Of a DNA stretch of 64,000 nt, positions 1 to 7,707 are shown piece after piece; positions within the stretch are counted from its first letter, which is position 1; each line of letters starts with the position of its first letter. This DNA is from Amycolatopsis sp. NBC_00345. Its GTDB lineage: Bacteria > Actinomycetota > Actinomycetes > Mycobacteriales > Pseudonocardiaceae. The notes beneath the pieces are model-generated. The model did not search any database, was not told where the DNA came from, and saw only the letters and a list, made by a program, of their open reading frames with translations. The position numbers and the translations under genes were made by a program. Where the stretch lies: assembly GCF_036116635.1 (NCBI RefSeq), contig NZ_CP107995.1, positions 5,766,001 to 5,830,000 on the forward strand. Reading direction: 5' to 3'.

Positions 1-254
1 ACCGGCGCGTACGGCCGGTCCTTGTGGTTGCCCACGCCGGTGTCGACCAGGATCGTGCGGCCCTCGCTGCGCAGCAGCCAGGACTGGAGCGCCGACTGGC
101 ACTCGCCGGTCTCCGGGTTCCAGAAGTCGGGCGCCAGCCCGTTCCACGCGCCGTCGGGGCTGTCCGGGAAGAACTCGCGCGGGGTCATCTCGACCGAGCC
201 GTAGAACTCCTTGATGCGGGTGACGGTGACGTCGCCAAGGGTGATCTGTTCCAT
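1..254 (-). CDS. MBL-fold metallo-hydrolase, N-terminal part (runs off the window)
   Basis: The first 84 residues of a minus-strand gene are visible, from ATG at 254 to the window edge. The stretch with LLRSEGRTILVDTGVGNHKD is the usual beta-strand and Asp-Thr-Gly block that opens metallo-beta-lactamase-fold hydrolases. The zinc-binding HxHxDH motif would lie further downstream, outside the window, so catalytic competence cannot be judged. The gene is divergent from the HTH regulator starting at 357 and shares a 102-bp promoter region with it, which makes it the likely target of that regulator. Substrate unknown. Confidence 0.8.
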   Translation of the reverse strand, partial: MEQITLGDVTVTRIKEFYGSVEMTPREFFPDSPDGAWNGLAPDFWNPETGECQSALQSWLLRSEGRTILVDTGVGNHKDRPYAP

Positions 255-356
255 GACACCGAGCCTGGACACCCGGGCGGGCGCGGACCGCTCCCGCGTT
301 GTCCTACCCCTCACAGGGTGTGGCTGGGCCCGGCCGGCGGCGCGGATACTGGCGTC

Positions 357-1256
357 ATGGACGGACCTGGCCCCCTCGGCGACTTCCTGCAGGCCCGGCG
401 AGCCCGGCTGCGACCGGAGGACGTCGGCCTGCGCGACCTCGGGCCCCGACGGCGCGTCAGTGGCCTGCGGCGGGAAGAGCTGGCCCAGCTGGCAGGCGTC
501 AGCGTCTCGTACTACACGCGGCTGGAGCAGGGCCTGTCCCGCGGGGCCTCGGCCGAGGTGCTCGACGCGATCGCCCGCGCGCTGCTGCTCGACGACCACG
601 AGCGCGCCCACCTCGACCGGCTCGCCGGTGCCTCTCGTCACACGCCCCGGGTGCGCCGGCCGCGGCCCGAAAAGCTCGCCGACGAGACGCGGGACCTCCT
701 GCGCGCCGTCGACGGCGTCCCGGCGCTGGTGCTCGGCCGGCGCACGGACGTGCTGGCGTGGAACCCCCTCGGGCACGCCCTGCTGGCCGGCCACCTGGAC
801 TTCCTCAGCCCGGAAACCCCGGCGCGACGGCCGAACATGAGCCGGCTGCTGTTCCTCGACCCGCACTGCCGCGAGCTGTACACGGACTGGAAGCGCAAGG
901 TCCGCGCGGTGGTCGGCAACCTGCGCATCGCCGTCGGCAAGCACCCGGACGACCCGCTGCTCGCCGAGCTGATCGGCGAGCTGACGATGAAGAGCCCGGA
1001 GTTCGTCGCGCTGTGGGCCGACCACCGCGTGCTGCCCTGTGACGCCGCGTCCTACGAGCTGCACCATCCCGTCGTCGGCACGGTGACGGTGACTCAGCAG
1101 ACCCTGGCGGTCGCCCGTTCCCCGGAACAGTCGCTGATCGTGTGCACGACCCCCGCCGGGTCTCCTTCCGAGGAAGCCGTCGCGCTGCTCCGGCAGGCGA
1201 GCGGGCCGTCCGCGGAGCACGAGCGCGGTGCTCAGGCGGCGGTCGCCTTCGGGTAG
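357..1256 (+). CDS. XRE-family regulator with MmyB-like ligand-binding domain
   Basis: This is a 299-aa cytoplasmic DNA-binding protein. Residues about 8-80 form an XRE helix-turn-helix (RREELAQLAGVSVSYYTRLEQG). The rest matches the MmyB-like ligand-binding domain common in actinobacteria, with the core around RTDVLAWNPLGHALL and a C-terminal DPxCRELYTDW-like segment. In this family the C-terminal domain is thought to bind a small, possibly fatty-acid-like ligand. ATG at 357 was chosen because it puts the HTH at the N terminus; the frame is open further upstream, but that would add an unrelated arginine-rich extension across the promoter. It is divergent from the MBL-fold gene, and its 3' end overlaps the convergent SDR relic by 25 bp. 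Confidence 0.85.
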   Translation: MDGPGPLGDFLQARRARLRPEDVGLRDLGPRRRVSGLRREELAQLAGVSVSYYTRLEQGLSRGASAEVLDAIARALLLDDHERAHLDRLAGASRHTPRVRRPRPEKLADETRDLLRAVDGVPALVLGRRTDVLAWNPLGHALLAGHLDFLSPETPARRPNMSRLLFLDPHCRELYTDWKRKVRAVVGNLRIAVGKHPDDPLLAELIGELTMKSPEFVALWADHRVLPCDAASYELHHPVVGTVTVTQQTLAVARSPEQSLIVCTTPAGSPSEEAVALLRQASGPSAEHERGAQAAVAFG

Positions 1257-1827
1257 TGGGGCCGGAGGCTGGCGGCGAGGATCCGGTCGAGGAGCCGGTC
1301 CGGCAGGACGCGGGAGAGCCGGGTGAGCAGCGCGGCGTCCCGGCCGATGGTGTAGCGGGTGCGGGGCCGGCGGTCGGTGACCGCCCGCGCGATCACGAGG
1401 GCGGCCTTCTCGGCGGGCAGCCCGTTGCGGGTCATGGCGGCCGACTGCGCGACGATCGCCTGGACGAGCGGGCCGTAGCGGTCGTTCTGCCCGTCGGTCA
1501 TGCCGCCGGACTTCGCGGCGCAGGGAGTCGCTGACCGCTTCGAAGGCGAACTTCGTTCCGGCGTACGCCCCGTAGGTGGCCATGGCGATCTTGCCGCCGA
1601 CCGAACTGATGTTGACCACCCGCCCGGAGCCGGCCAGCAGCGCGGGCATGAGCGCCTGGGTCACGGCGATGTGGCCGAAGAGGTTCACCTCGAACTGCCG
1701 CCGCCACTCGTCGAGGGGAAGCGTCTCCACCGGGGCGTTCACGGCGAACGCCGGCGAGGACGTGAAAGCCCCTTCTGGCCAGCTCGCGGGCAGCGGCCGC
1801 GCCCATCCCGGTGGAGGCGGCGGGCAT
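1232..1827 (-). pseudogene. SDR-family oxidoreductase, decayed (three frames, internal deletions)
   Basis: Three consecutive minus-strand pieces, each in a different frame, add up to a short-chain dehydrogenase. The first, from 1827, carries the nucleotide-binding start (STGMGAAAARELARRGFHVLAG). The second, about 1745-1505, carries the middle (AVNAPVETLPLDEWRRQFEV, then NISSVGGK and the catalytic YxxxK in YAGTKFAFEAVSDSLR). The third, 1501-1232, carries the C terminus (TDGQNDRYGPLVQAIV). Roughly 50 residues (the beta-alpha region to the NNAG loop) are missing at the first junction and 20-30 (the PG loop) at the second. Normal SDRs are about 250-290 aa. It is not expected to make an active enzyme. 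The divergent TetR fragment next to it suggests a former regulator/target pair. Confidence 0.75.
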
Positions 1828-2101
1828 GGTCACCCGTCTGGAGTCCGCGGCCGCCACCCGCCGGGCCCTCATCGATGCCGGCGTGCGAGCCGCCTCCCGC
1901 GCGCAGGAGGAGTTCCTGTCGATCGTCGCGGCCGTCGTCGGGCCGGACGAGACACGACGGTACGGCGCGCTGCTGTTCACCAGCGCCCACGGCATCGCCG
2001 GGACGGAGCTGAGCGGGCATTTGACCAGGGAGAAGTGGGACACCACCGCTGAAGACATCGTCGGCACCCTGGTCGCCATGACCGAGCGCCGGCCCGGATA
2101 G
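1826..2101 (+). pseudogene. TetR-family regulator remnant, C-terminal (WHG-like) domain only
   Basis: About 90 residues remain of a TetR regulator: ATRRALIDAGVRAASRAQ, LLFTSAHGIAGTELSGHL, and a tail ending TERRPG. This looks like the ligand-binding WHG-type C-terminal domain (PF13305-like). The DNA-binding N-terminal half is absent. The fragment begins where the divergent SDR relic begins (1826/1827), so one deletion appears to have removed the shared promoter, the TetR head and the SDR start. There is no promoter or ribosome site of its own, so it is probably not expressed as a functional protein. Confidence 0.65.
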
Positions 2102-2113
2102 GCGCGTGCGCCG

Positions 2114-3664
2114 TCACCCTGAACGCGAGCCGGACGGCAACCCCCTGCTGCGTCCACTTCGGACAATGGCGAACCCGATCAGCACCAGCGCGCCGGCCAC
2201 ACCGATCCACGAGACCGCGTCACCGATAACCCGGTAGAGCGTCGACACCCCCCGAGTGGGGACGTCGGAGTACCAGATCTCCGAGTCGACCGTTGTGTCC
2301 TTTGTGGACAGAAGGCGGCCGTACGGGTCGTAGGCGCCGGACTGGCCGTTGAAGTCCTGGCGCACCAGGGAGTAGCCGTTCTCGATCGCGCGCAGGCCGG
2401 CCATCCGGGTGTGGGTGCGGCCGAACTCTGGCCAGTCGCCGCCGGGCACCAGCAGGATGTCGGCGTCCGGGTGCACGATCGCCGGGAAGTCGGCGTCGTA
2501 GCAGATCACGGTGGAAAGGCGGCCGTACGGGGTGTCGACCACCGGGGCCGCGTTGTCTCCGGGAGTGTAGATTTCCAGTCCTGGTATGGGTTTCGCCTTC
2601 TGGTAGGCCCAGAGTTCGCGCCCGTCCGGCCCGAAGAGGTGGGTCTCGTCGCGGCCGTGGGGCGCGGCGGGCAGGTAGACCAGCTCGGCGACGTCCAGGT
2701 AGATGCCCTCGGTGTCCGCGAGCCGGGCCGCCTCGGCCAGGAACGCCGCCTGTCCGGATTCGACCACCCGTGCGGCGTTTTCCGACCAGACAACGATCTT
2801 CGCCCCGGCCCGCGCCGCCTGCCGGGTCTGTGCGAACAGGTCGGCGAGCATCGGGGCGGTCGCCGCCGCGATCTTGTCCCGGTCGGCGAGCCGCGGGTCC
2901 GTCACCGCCAGCCGTGACTTCCCGAGCACGGCGGTTTCCGCGTCGAGGGCCGCCGCTCCCGGGTTGATCCCCGCGACGCGCACCGTCGGCGACGCCGTGT
3001 CGGCGACGGCGAGCCGCGCCTGACCGCCGAGCAGGATGAGGCCCAGCACCGCGGCGTAGACCGCCACGACGCGGACCGTGTGCCGCACGAGGCCGCGCTC
3101 CCAGACGGCGTTGACCACCGTGGCGAGCGCGCCGACCAGGAAGGCGATCGCATAAGGACCGGTGAGCGCGGTCACCTGCAGCAGATCGGTTTCGGTGTGC
3201 AACGTCGCGGCAAGCAGGCCGTAAGCCGTGCCGAACGGGCCGAAGGCGCCGAGCAGGAACTCCACCGTCATCAGCACGGCGGGGAACAGCAGCACCCGGC
3301 CGGCCGCGCCCAGCCGGTGGACGAGCAGCCGGTCGGCCACGTACGGCACGACCAGGACGGTCCCGAACGCCAGATCACCGGCGACGGTCACCGGCGTCAG
3401 CGGCACTGCGGACAGCGCCATCCAGGAAACCGCAGCCACGACGGACATCAGCCAGACCGCGAGGAGCGCGATGGCCGGACGGCTCACTCGCGCGAATCGC
3501 AGCAGGAACACCGGAGCAAGCCACGCGGCGAGCGGCAGATCCCACCGGCCGCCGACGGCGAGCAGAGTGGCGGCTGCGCCGAGGGCGAGCCACAGATACC
3601 GGCGGCGGTCACGAATAGCGGTGTCCGGCCCGGAACTTTCCCTCGTGGTGAGAGCGGAGGTCAT
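2114..3664 (-). CDS. lnt: Apolipoprotein N-acyltransferase-like protein (Lnt family)
   Basis: This 516-aa protein has several hydrophobic segments in residues about 25-215, a carbon-nitrogen hydrolase (nitrilase-like) domain in about 225-480, and a final membrane helix. That order is diagnostic of Lnt, which transfers the third acyl chain to the N-terminal cysteine of lipoproteins on the outer face of the membrane. Candidate catalytic residues are E295 (VVWSEN), K356 (AYQKAKPIPG) and C388 (VICYDADFP). K-to-C spacing is shorter than in E. coli Lnt, so a related acyltransferase role is possible. The ATG at 3664 overlaps the stop of the upstream SDR (ATGA), indicating translational coupling. As third gene of a MarR-controlled operon it may be an accessory paralogue rather than the housekeeping Lnt. 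Confidence 0.85.
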   Translation of the reverse strand: MTSALTTRESSGPDTAIRDRRRYLWLALGAAATLLAVGGRWDLPLAAWLAPVFLLRFARVSRPAIALLAVWLMSVVAAVSWMALSAVPLTPVTVAGDLAFGTVLVVPYVADRLLVHRLGAAGRVLLFPAVLMTVEFLLGAFGPFGTAYGLLAATLHTETDLLQVTALTGPYAIAFLVGALATVVNAVWERGLVRHTVRVVAVYAAVLGLILLGGQARLAVADTASPTVRVAGINPGAAALDAETAVLGKSRLAVTDPRLADRDKIAAATAPMLADLFAQTRQAARAGAKIVVWSENAARVVESGQAAFLAEAARLADTEGIYLDVAELVYLPAAPHGRDETHLFGPDGRELWAYQKAKPIPGLEIYTPGDNAAPVVDTPYGRLSTVICYDADFPAIVHPDADILLVPGGDWPEFGRTHTRMAGLRAIENGYSLVRQDFNGQSGAYDPYGRLLSTKDTTVDSEIWYSDVPTRGVSTLYRVIGDAVSWIGVAGALVLIGFAIVRSGRSRGLPSGSRSG

Positions 3665-4494
3665 GCCGTCACCTCCGAATTCGGCGCCACGACGTCCGAA
3701 ACCCGGTCGAAGCCCGCTTTCCTGGTGATCCGGGCGGTGATCGTCGCGACGCGGCGGCGAGGCAGGAAACGGGCGCCCCAGGTCTTGCGACGGTTGCTCG
3801 CCCGGCCCGGGTAGGACGCGTGCTTGCCGCTCGCGAAGTCGTCGAGTGTCCCCGCGGCGACCGCTTCGGGAGTGTCGGTGGTCCGGGGGTCCATGGTGGC
3901 GGTGGTGCCGTCGAAGAACCCGGTGTCGACCGGGCCGGGATGCGCGGCCATCACCCGGATTCCCGACCCGCTCAGTTCTTCCGCGAGAGCCTCGCTGAAC
4001 GAGAGGACAAACGCCTTTGTCGCCGCGTAGCCGGCTTGGTAGGGCATGGGCTGGAAGGCGGCCGTCGAGGCGACGTTGATGATCCCGCCGCGCCGCCGGG
4101 CCCGCATGCCCTGGCCGAGGAGGTGGGTGAGGGCCAGGAGTCCGGTGATGTTGACGTCCACGGAAAGCGCCTGCTGCTCGAACGGCCGATCGAGAAACGG
4201 CCCCACTGAGCCAAGACCGGCGTTGTTGAGCAGCAGGTCGACGTCGATGGCCCGCGCACGCAGCTCTTCGGCGACGCGCGACGGACCGGTCCGGTCGCCG
4301 AGGTCGGCGGCGATCACCTCCACTCGCACGCCGTGCGCTTCGCGGATTCGAGTCGCCAGACGTTCGAGGGCGTCGGAGGATCGGGCGACGAGAACGAGGT
4401 TCGCGCCCCGGCGCGCGAGTTCGAGGGCATAGGCGGTGCCGAGCCCCTTCGACGCGCCGGTCACCAGCGCCGTGATTCCGGTGTACTCGTTCAC
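3661..4494 (-). CDS. SDR-family NAD(P)-dependent oxidoreductase
   Basis: This is a complete 277-aa classical short-chain dehydrogenase. It has the cofactor motif TGASKGLG near the N terminus, NNAG at the end of beta-4, catalytic Ser and YxxxK (ASTAAF, then YAATKAF), and a PGPVDTGFF loop. ARRGANLVLVARSSDALERL is typical of the DltE/YqjQ-like group. The substrate cannot be read from sequence. The GTG start at 4494 overlaps the TGA of the upstream flavin oxidoreductase (GTGA), and its own stop overlaps the start of the Lnt-like gene. The three genes therefore form a tightly coupled operon transcribed away from the MarR gene. Confidence 0.88.
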   Translation of the reverse strand: MNEYTGITALVTGASKGLGTAYALELARRGANLVLVARSSDALERLATRIREAHGVRVEVIAADLGDRTGPSRVAEELRARAIDVDLLLNNAGLGSVGPFLDRPFEQQALSVDVNITGLLALTHLLGQGMRARRRGGIINVASTAAFQPMPYQAGYAATKAFVLSFSEALAEELSGSGIRVMAAHPGPVDTGFFDGTTATMDPRTTDTPEAVAAGTLDDFASGKHASYPGRASNRRKTWGARFLPRRRVATITARITRKAGFDRVSDVVAPNSEVTA

Positions 4495-5762
4495 TTCGCC
4501 ACCGAGTCTCGCGCGCCAAGGCCGGAGGTCGCGAGATGCCCCGGTAACCAAGCGCGGTAACGACGCCGGGCGCGGGCCCGGCGGAGCCGTTCGCCCAGGA
4601 GCGCGAGCAGCGCCGGTCGCCGGGTGACGCCGGCCCCTCCCCCGGCGAGGCGGACGAACTGCCGCAGGGCGAGCGCCTGCGCGGCCGCGGCGGCGAGGGA
4701 CTTGTCCCGGATTCTGACGCGACGCAGCGGCGCGGCGGCTTCGTCGCCAGCGAGCCATTGCTTCGGCGAGTCGGGGGCCATGGCGAACGCCGTTGCCGCG
4801 CCCACCATCGCGACCCCGCCGGCGAGGACCTGCTCGGCGACGGTGCGCCGCCGGATCCCGCCGGTGACCATGAGCGGCATCGACGCCGTGGCGACGAGGC
4901 GTTCGGCGAACTCGAGGAAGTAGGCCTCCCTGGCGAGCGTCCGGCCGTCGGCCGGGGTGCCCGAGGTGGCCAGGCTTTCGATGCTGCCGCCGGAAAGCCC
5001 AACGAGGTCGACGGCGTGGGCGCCGAGCATCCCGAGCACCTCCCCGGCGTCGTCGACGTCGAACCCGCCGCGCTGGAAGTCCGCCGAGTTGAGCTTGACC
5101 GCGACCGCGAACCCCGGTGACACCGCCGCTCGCACCGCGTCGACCACCGCGAGCAGGAGCCGGGCCCGGTTTTCGAGGGAGCCGCCCCAGCGGTCGGTGC
5201 GGAGGTTGGTCATCGGCGAGAGGAACTGCGAGATCAGGTAGCCGTGGGCGGCGTGGATCTCGACCCCGTCGAATCCCGCGGCTTCGGCGCGCGCGGCGGT
5301 CGTGGCGAACCGGCTGATCGTCTCGGCGAGCTCCGCCTCGCTCATCGGCCGCGGCCGGCCGAACAGGCCGGAGAAGGCGCCCATGTCGATCGGCACGTCG
5401 GAGGCCGACCGGGTGGGCGTGCCCAGGTCCTTCTGCACGACGCGGCCCGGGTGGTTGATCTGCATCCACGCCCGCGCCCCGCCCTACTTCGCCGACGCCG
5501 CCCACTGCCGGAACGGTTCGAGCGGGGTCGCCGCCTCGAGCACGACGTCCGCGGGCTGCGCGAGCGCGCGGGAGTCGATCATGACGTGACCGGTGATGAG
5601 CAGGCCCGCGCCGCCGCCGGACCAGCGCCGGTACAGCTCGGCGAGCTCGCGCCCTGGCACCTGGCCGCCGGCCGCGAGGTTCTCCTCCGTCGCCGCCTTG
5701 GCGATCCGGTTCGGCAGCACCGCCCCGCTTCCGAGCACCAGCGGATCACGCAACCCCACCAT
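4491..5762 (-). pseudogene. NADH:flavin oxidoreductase (Old Yellow Enzyme family), split by an in-frame TAG
   Basis: The two halves of an FMN-dependent OYE-family oxidoreductase lie in the same frame, separated only by an amber codon at 5486-5484 (codon 93). Upstream is the family N terminus (LRDPLVLGSGAVLPNRIAKA). Downstream are WMQINHPGR, the HAAHGYLISQFLSP active-site block, TDRWGGSLENR and LMVTGGIR. Restored, it would be about 423 aa. ATG at 5762 is preceded by AGGAG at a good distance. An internal ATG at 5465 could restart translation but would lose the first barrel strands. This is either a true nonsense mutation or a sequencing error; the rest shows no decay. It is the first gene of an operon with SDR and Lnt and divergent from MarR. 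Confidence 0.8.
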
Positions 5763-5798
5763 CGAAATCTCCTGTCGAGCCGGGTCCCCGGCCAAGTC

Positions 5799-5847
5799 CT
5801 TCGAGCCTCGAAGTATATTTCGACTGTAACAGCTTCAAGACTCGAAG
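5799..5847. promoter_or_regulatory. Twin MarR operators in the divergent promoter
   Basis: A perfect 7-1-7 palindrome, CTTCGAGCCTCGAAG, lies at 5799-5813. A second copy with one mismatched pair, CTTCAAGACTCGAAG, lies at 5833-5847, centred 34 bp away. They flank an AT-rich stretch (AAGTATATTT) between the OYE operon and the MarR gene, where promoters for both directions should be. Binding by the adjacent MarR protein is inferred from position and symmetry. Confidence 0.7.
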
Positions 5848-5867
5848 CAAATGACTAGACTGCGGGC

Positions 5868-6320
5868 ATGGACGGTTCGGACCTGGAGCGCGTGGTGCGC
5901 GGCGGCCACGAGATCTTCATGCTCACCAACGACCGGATCGCGGCCGTGCTCGCCGAGCACGGCCTCACCTACGCGACAGCGCAGGCGCTGTGGGCCATCG
6001 AACCGGGCAAGCCGCCGGCGTCGATGAAGGTCATGGCCGAGCGGCTGTTCTGCAACGCGCCGAACCTGACCTTCGTGGCCGGCCAGCTCGCCGCCCGCGG
6101 GCTCGTCGAGCGCGCCGTCGACCCGGCCGACCGGCGTTCACGCGTGCTCGTCCTGACCGAAGAGGGCGTCCGCGTGCGCGCGGAGGTCATGCGCGTAACC
6201 CTCGAGCAGTCGCCGTTCGCGAACCTCGACCGGGATCAGCTGGCGACACTGCTGCACCTCTTCGGCGTCGCCCTCGACGCTCCGGCCAGGGAAACCACTG
6301 AGGACGCCGAAACCCGCTAA
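5868..6320 (+). CDS. MarR-family transcriptional regulator
   Basis: This 150-aa protein has a MarR winged helix: helices around YATAQALWAIEP, recognition helix NAPNLTFVAGQLAARGLVER, and wing DPADRRSRVLVLTEEG. It is presumably a dimeric repressor. It is divergent from the flavin oxidoreductase/SDR/Lnt operon with two matching palindromes in the 105-bp gap, the standard arrangement for autoregulation plus control of the neighbouring oxidoreductases. The inducer is unknown; OYE/SDR targets suggest an electrophile or aromatic compound, which is inference. Confidence 0.9.
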   Translation: MDGSDLERVVRGGHEIFMLTNDRIAAVLAEHGLTYATAQALWAIEPGKPPASMKVMAERLFCNAPNLTFVAGQLAARGLVERAVDPADRRSRVLVLTEEGVRVRAEVMRVTLEQSPFANLDRDQLATLLHLFGVALDAPARETTEDAETR

Positions 6321-6351
6321 CAATCGGAAACCCGCCAGCGATAGCGCGAAG

Positions 6352-7128
6352 GTGAAACTGTGCGCAAAGTACGCAGCCGTCGCACTCCTCATCGGCGGGC
6401 TGACCGCCGGGGCCGGGCTGGTGCCCTCGGCACAGGCCGACACCGCGGACAAGCCCGCCTGGTGCGCCGACCATTCGGACGTCTCCATCATCGGGACCTC
6501 CGCGGACACCGGCTACGGCACCACCGGCTACCCCGCCGGCCGCGAACTCCCGGCGCCCACCCAGTACGGCTGGACGACGAAGTTCACCAACGACCTGCAC
6601 GCGGAGTGGGGCACCACGGTCGACAACCGGGCCCACAACGGCGCCATGGCCAGTGATTTCCTGCCCGGCGGCCGGTGGAGCGACACCACCACGGCCACCT
6701 CGGACATGGCCCGGTCCCAGCCGGACCTCGTGGTCATCGACCTCGGCGGCAACGAGTTCCTGATCCAGAAGGACCCCGCCCAGTTCGCCGCCGACTTCGC
6801 GAAGGTGGTCGACAACGTCCGCGCCGCCCGGCCGGACGCGACCATCCTGCTGTCCATCTACGCCGAGCTCAAGTGGACGCAGACCCCGTCGTCCCCGCCC
6901 ACCCAGACCCACACCTGGAGCGAGTACGCGGCCAAGATCTACAACACCGCCGTCACCAAGGGCGTCGCACTCGTAGACCTCCGCCAGTACATCCCGCCCG
7001 CCGCGTCCGCGACGCTGCCCAACCCCTCGCCGTGGCTCTCCGACAACGTCCATCTCAACGACGCCGGCAACCTCGCCGAGTACGGCGCCTACTGGGGCTG
7101 GGCGTCCTCCATCGCCTCGATCTGCTGA
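6352..7128 (+). CDS. Exported SGNH/GDSL-type hydrolase
   Basis: This is a 258-aa secreted protein. A signal peptide of about 30 residues ends at PSAQA. The SGNH blocks are recognisable but atypical: block I reads SIIGTSADTG (GTS rather than GDS), block II has the Gly in AHNGAMASD, block III reads DLGGNEF, and block V has the Asp-His pair in LSDNVHLND. Esterase or lipase activity outside the membrane is likely, substrate unknown. The start is GTG at 6352, 31 bp after the MarR stop, so it may be co-transcribed with MarR. The two conserved cysteines (PAWC near the N terminus and the final SIC) could form a disulphide. Confidence 0.8.
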   Translation: MKLCAKYAAVALLIGGLTAGAGLVPSAQADTADKPAWCADHSDVSIIGTSADTGYGTTGYPAGRELPAPTQYGWTTKFTNDLHAEWGTTVDNRAHNGAMASDFLPGGRWSDTTTATSDMARSQPDLVVIDLGGNEFLIQKDPAQFAADFAKVVDNVRAARPDATILLSIYAELKWTQTPSSPPTQTHTWSEYAAKIYNTAVTKGVALVDLRQYIPPAASATLPNPSPWLSDNVHLNDAGNLAEYGAYWGWASSIASIC

Positions 7129-7152
7129 AATCGTCTACTGTGGACGGCCGGG

Positions 7153-7707
7153 TCAGCGCTCGAAGACGCCGGTCAGCCGGGCACGGCCCAGCACGGGTGC
7201 GGTGATCGCGGCCAGCGCTGCGCGGGGCCGGGCCGCTGATGGTCCGTCCAGGGGCTCCGACAGGGCGAACAGCTGGAAGACGTAGCGATGCGGCCCGTGG
7301 CCCTTGATGGGCGCGGGACCGTGGTAGCCCCGTCCGATCGTGGAACGGAGCACCCGCACCCCGGCAGCGGGCCGCCGCGCGTCGAGGGCGCCGGGGTCGA
7401 GGTGCCCGGCCGCCGGGTCGATCAGGGCGAGGCAGTGCACGGCCGGCTTGCTCAGGGGGACGTCGATGTCTTCGACGACCAGGAGGAGCTGGGCGGTGCC
7501 GGGAGGTGGCGGCGTCCAGGCCAGGTGGGGCGACCGGTCGTCGCCGCCGATGTTCTTCGCGCAGTTCTCCAGCGGCATGGCCTCGCCGTCGCCGAACTGA
7601 CGGCTGGTGAGGACCAGCGGTTCAGGGCCTTGCAGGTTGGGCCGGTTCCACGCCAGGTGGGTCTCGCCGGCCCTGCGGTTGGTCAGGATTCGGCCGAGCA
7701 GTGTCAT
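7153..7707 (-). CDS. YbhB/YbcL-family Raf kinase inhibitor-like (PEBP) protein
   Basis: This 184-aa protein has the phosphatidylethanolamine-binding-protein fold signatures: DDRSPHLAWTPPPPGTAQL, VVEDIDVP, VHCLALIDP, and YHGPAPIKGHGPHRYVFQLF (the ligand-pocket GPxPP.G.HRY motif, with a small insertion). Bacterial members are soluble and of uncertain function. Its ATG overlaps the TGA of the upstream MFS exporter (ATGA), so it is the last gene of the MarR-MFS-PEBP operon. Confidence 0.88.
   Translation of the reverse strand: MTLLGRILTNRRAGETHLAWNRPNLQGPEPLVLTSRQFGDGEAMPLENCAKNIGGDDRSPHLAWTPPPPGTAQLLLVVEDIDVPLSKPAVHCLALIDPAAGHLDPGALDARRPAAGVRVLRSTIGRGYHGPAPIKGHGPHRYVFQLFALSEPLDGPSAARPRAALAAITAPVLGRARLTGVFER

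Noticed and set aside
5484..5486. Programmed readthrough or pyrrolysine at the amber codon
   Set aside because: No pyl genes or readthrough signal are visible and actinobacterial OYE enzymes do not use one; nonsense mutation or sequencing error is simpler.
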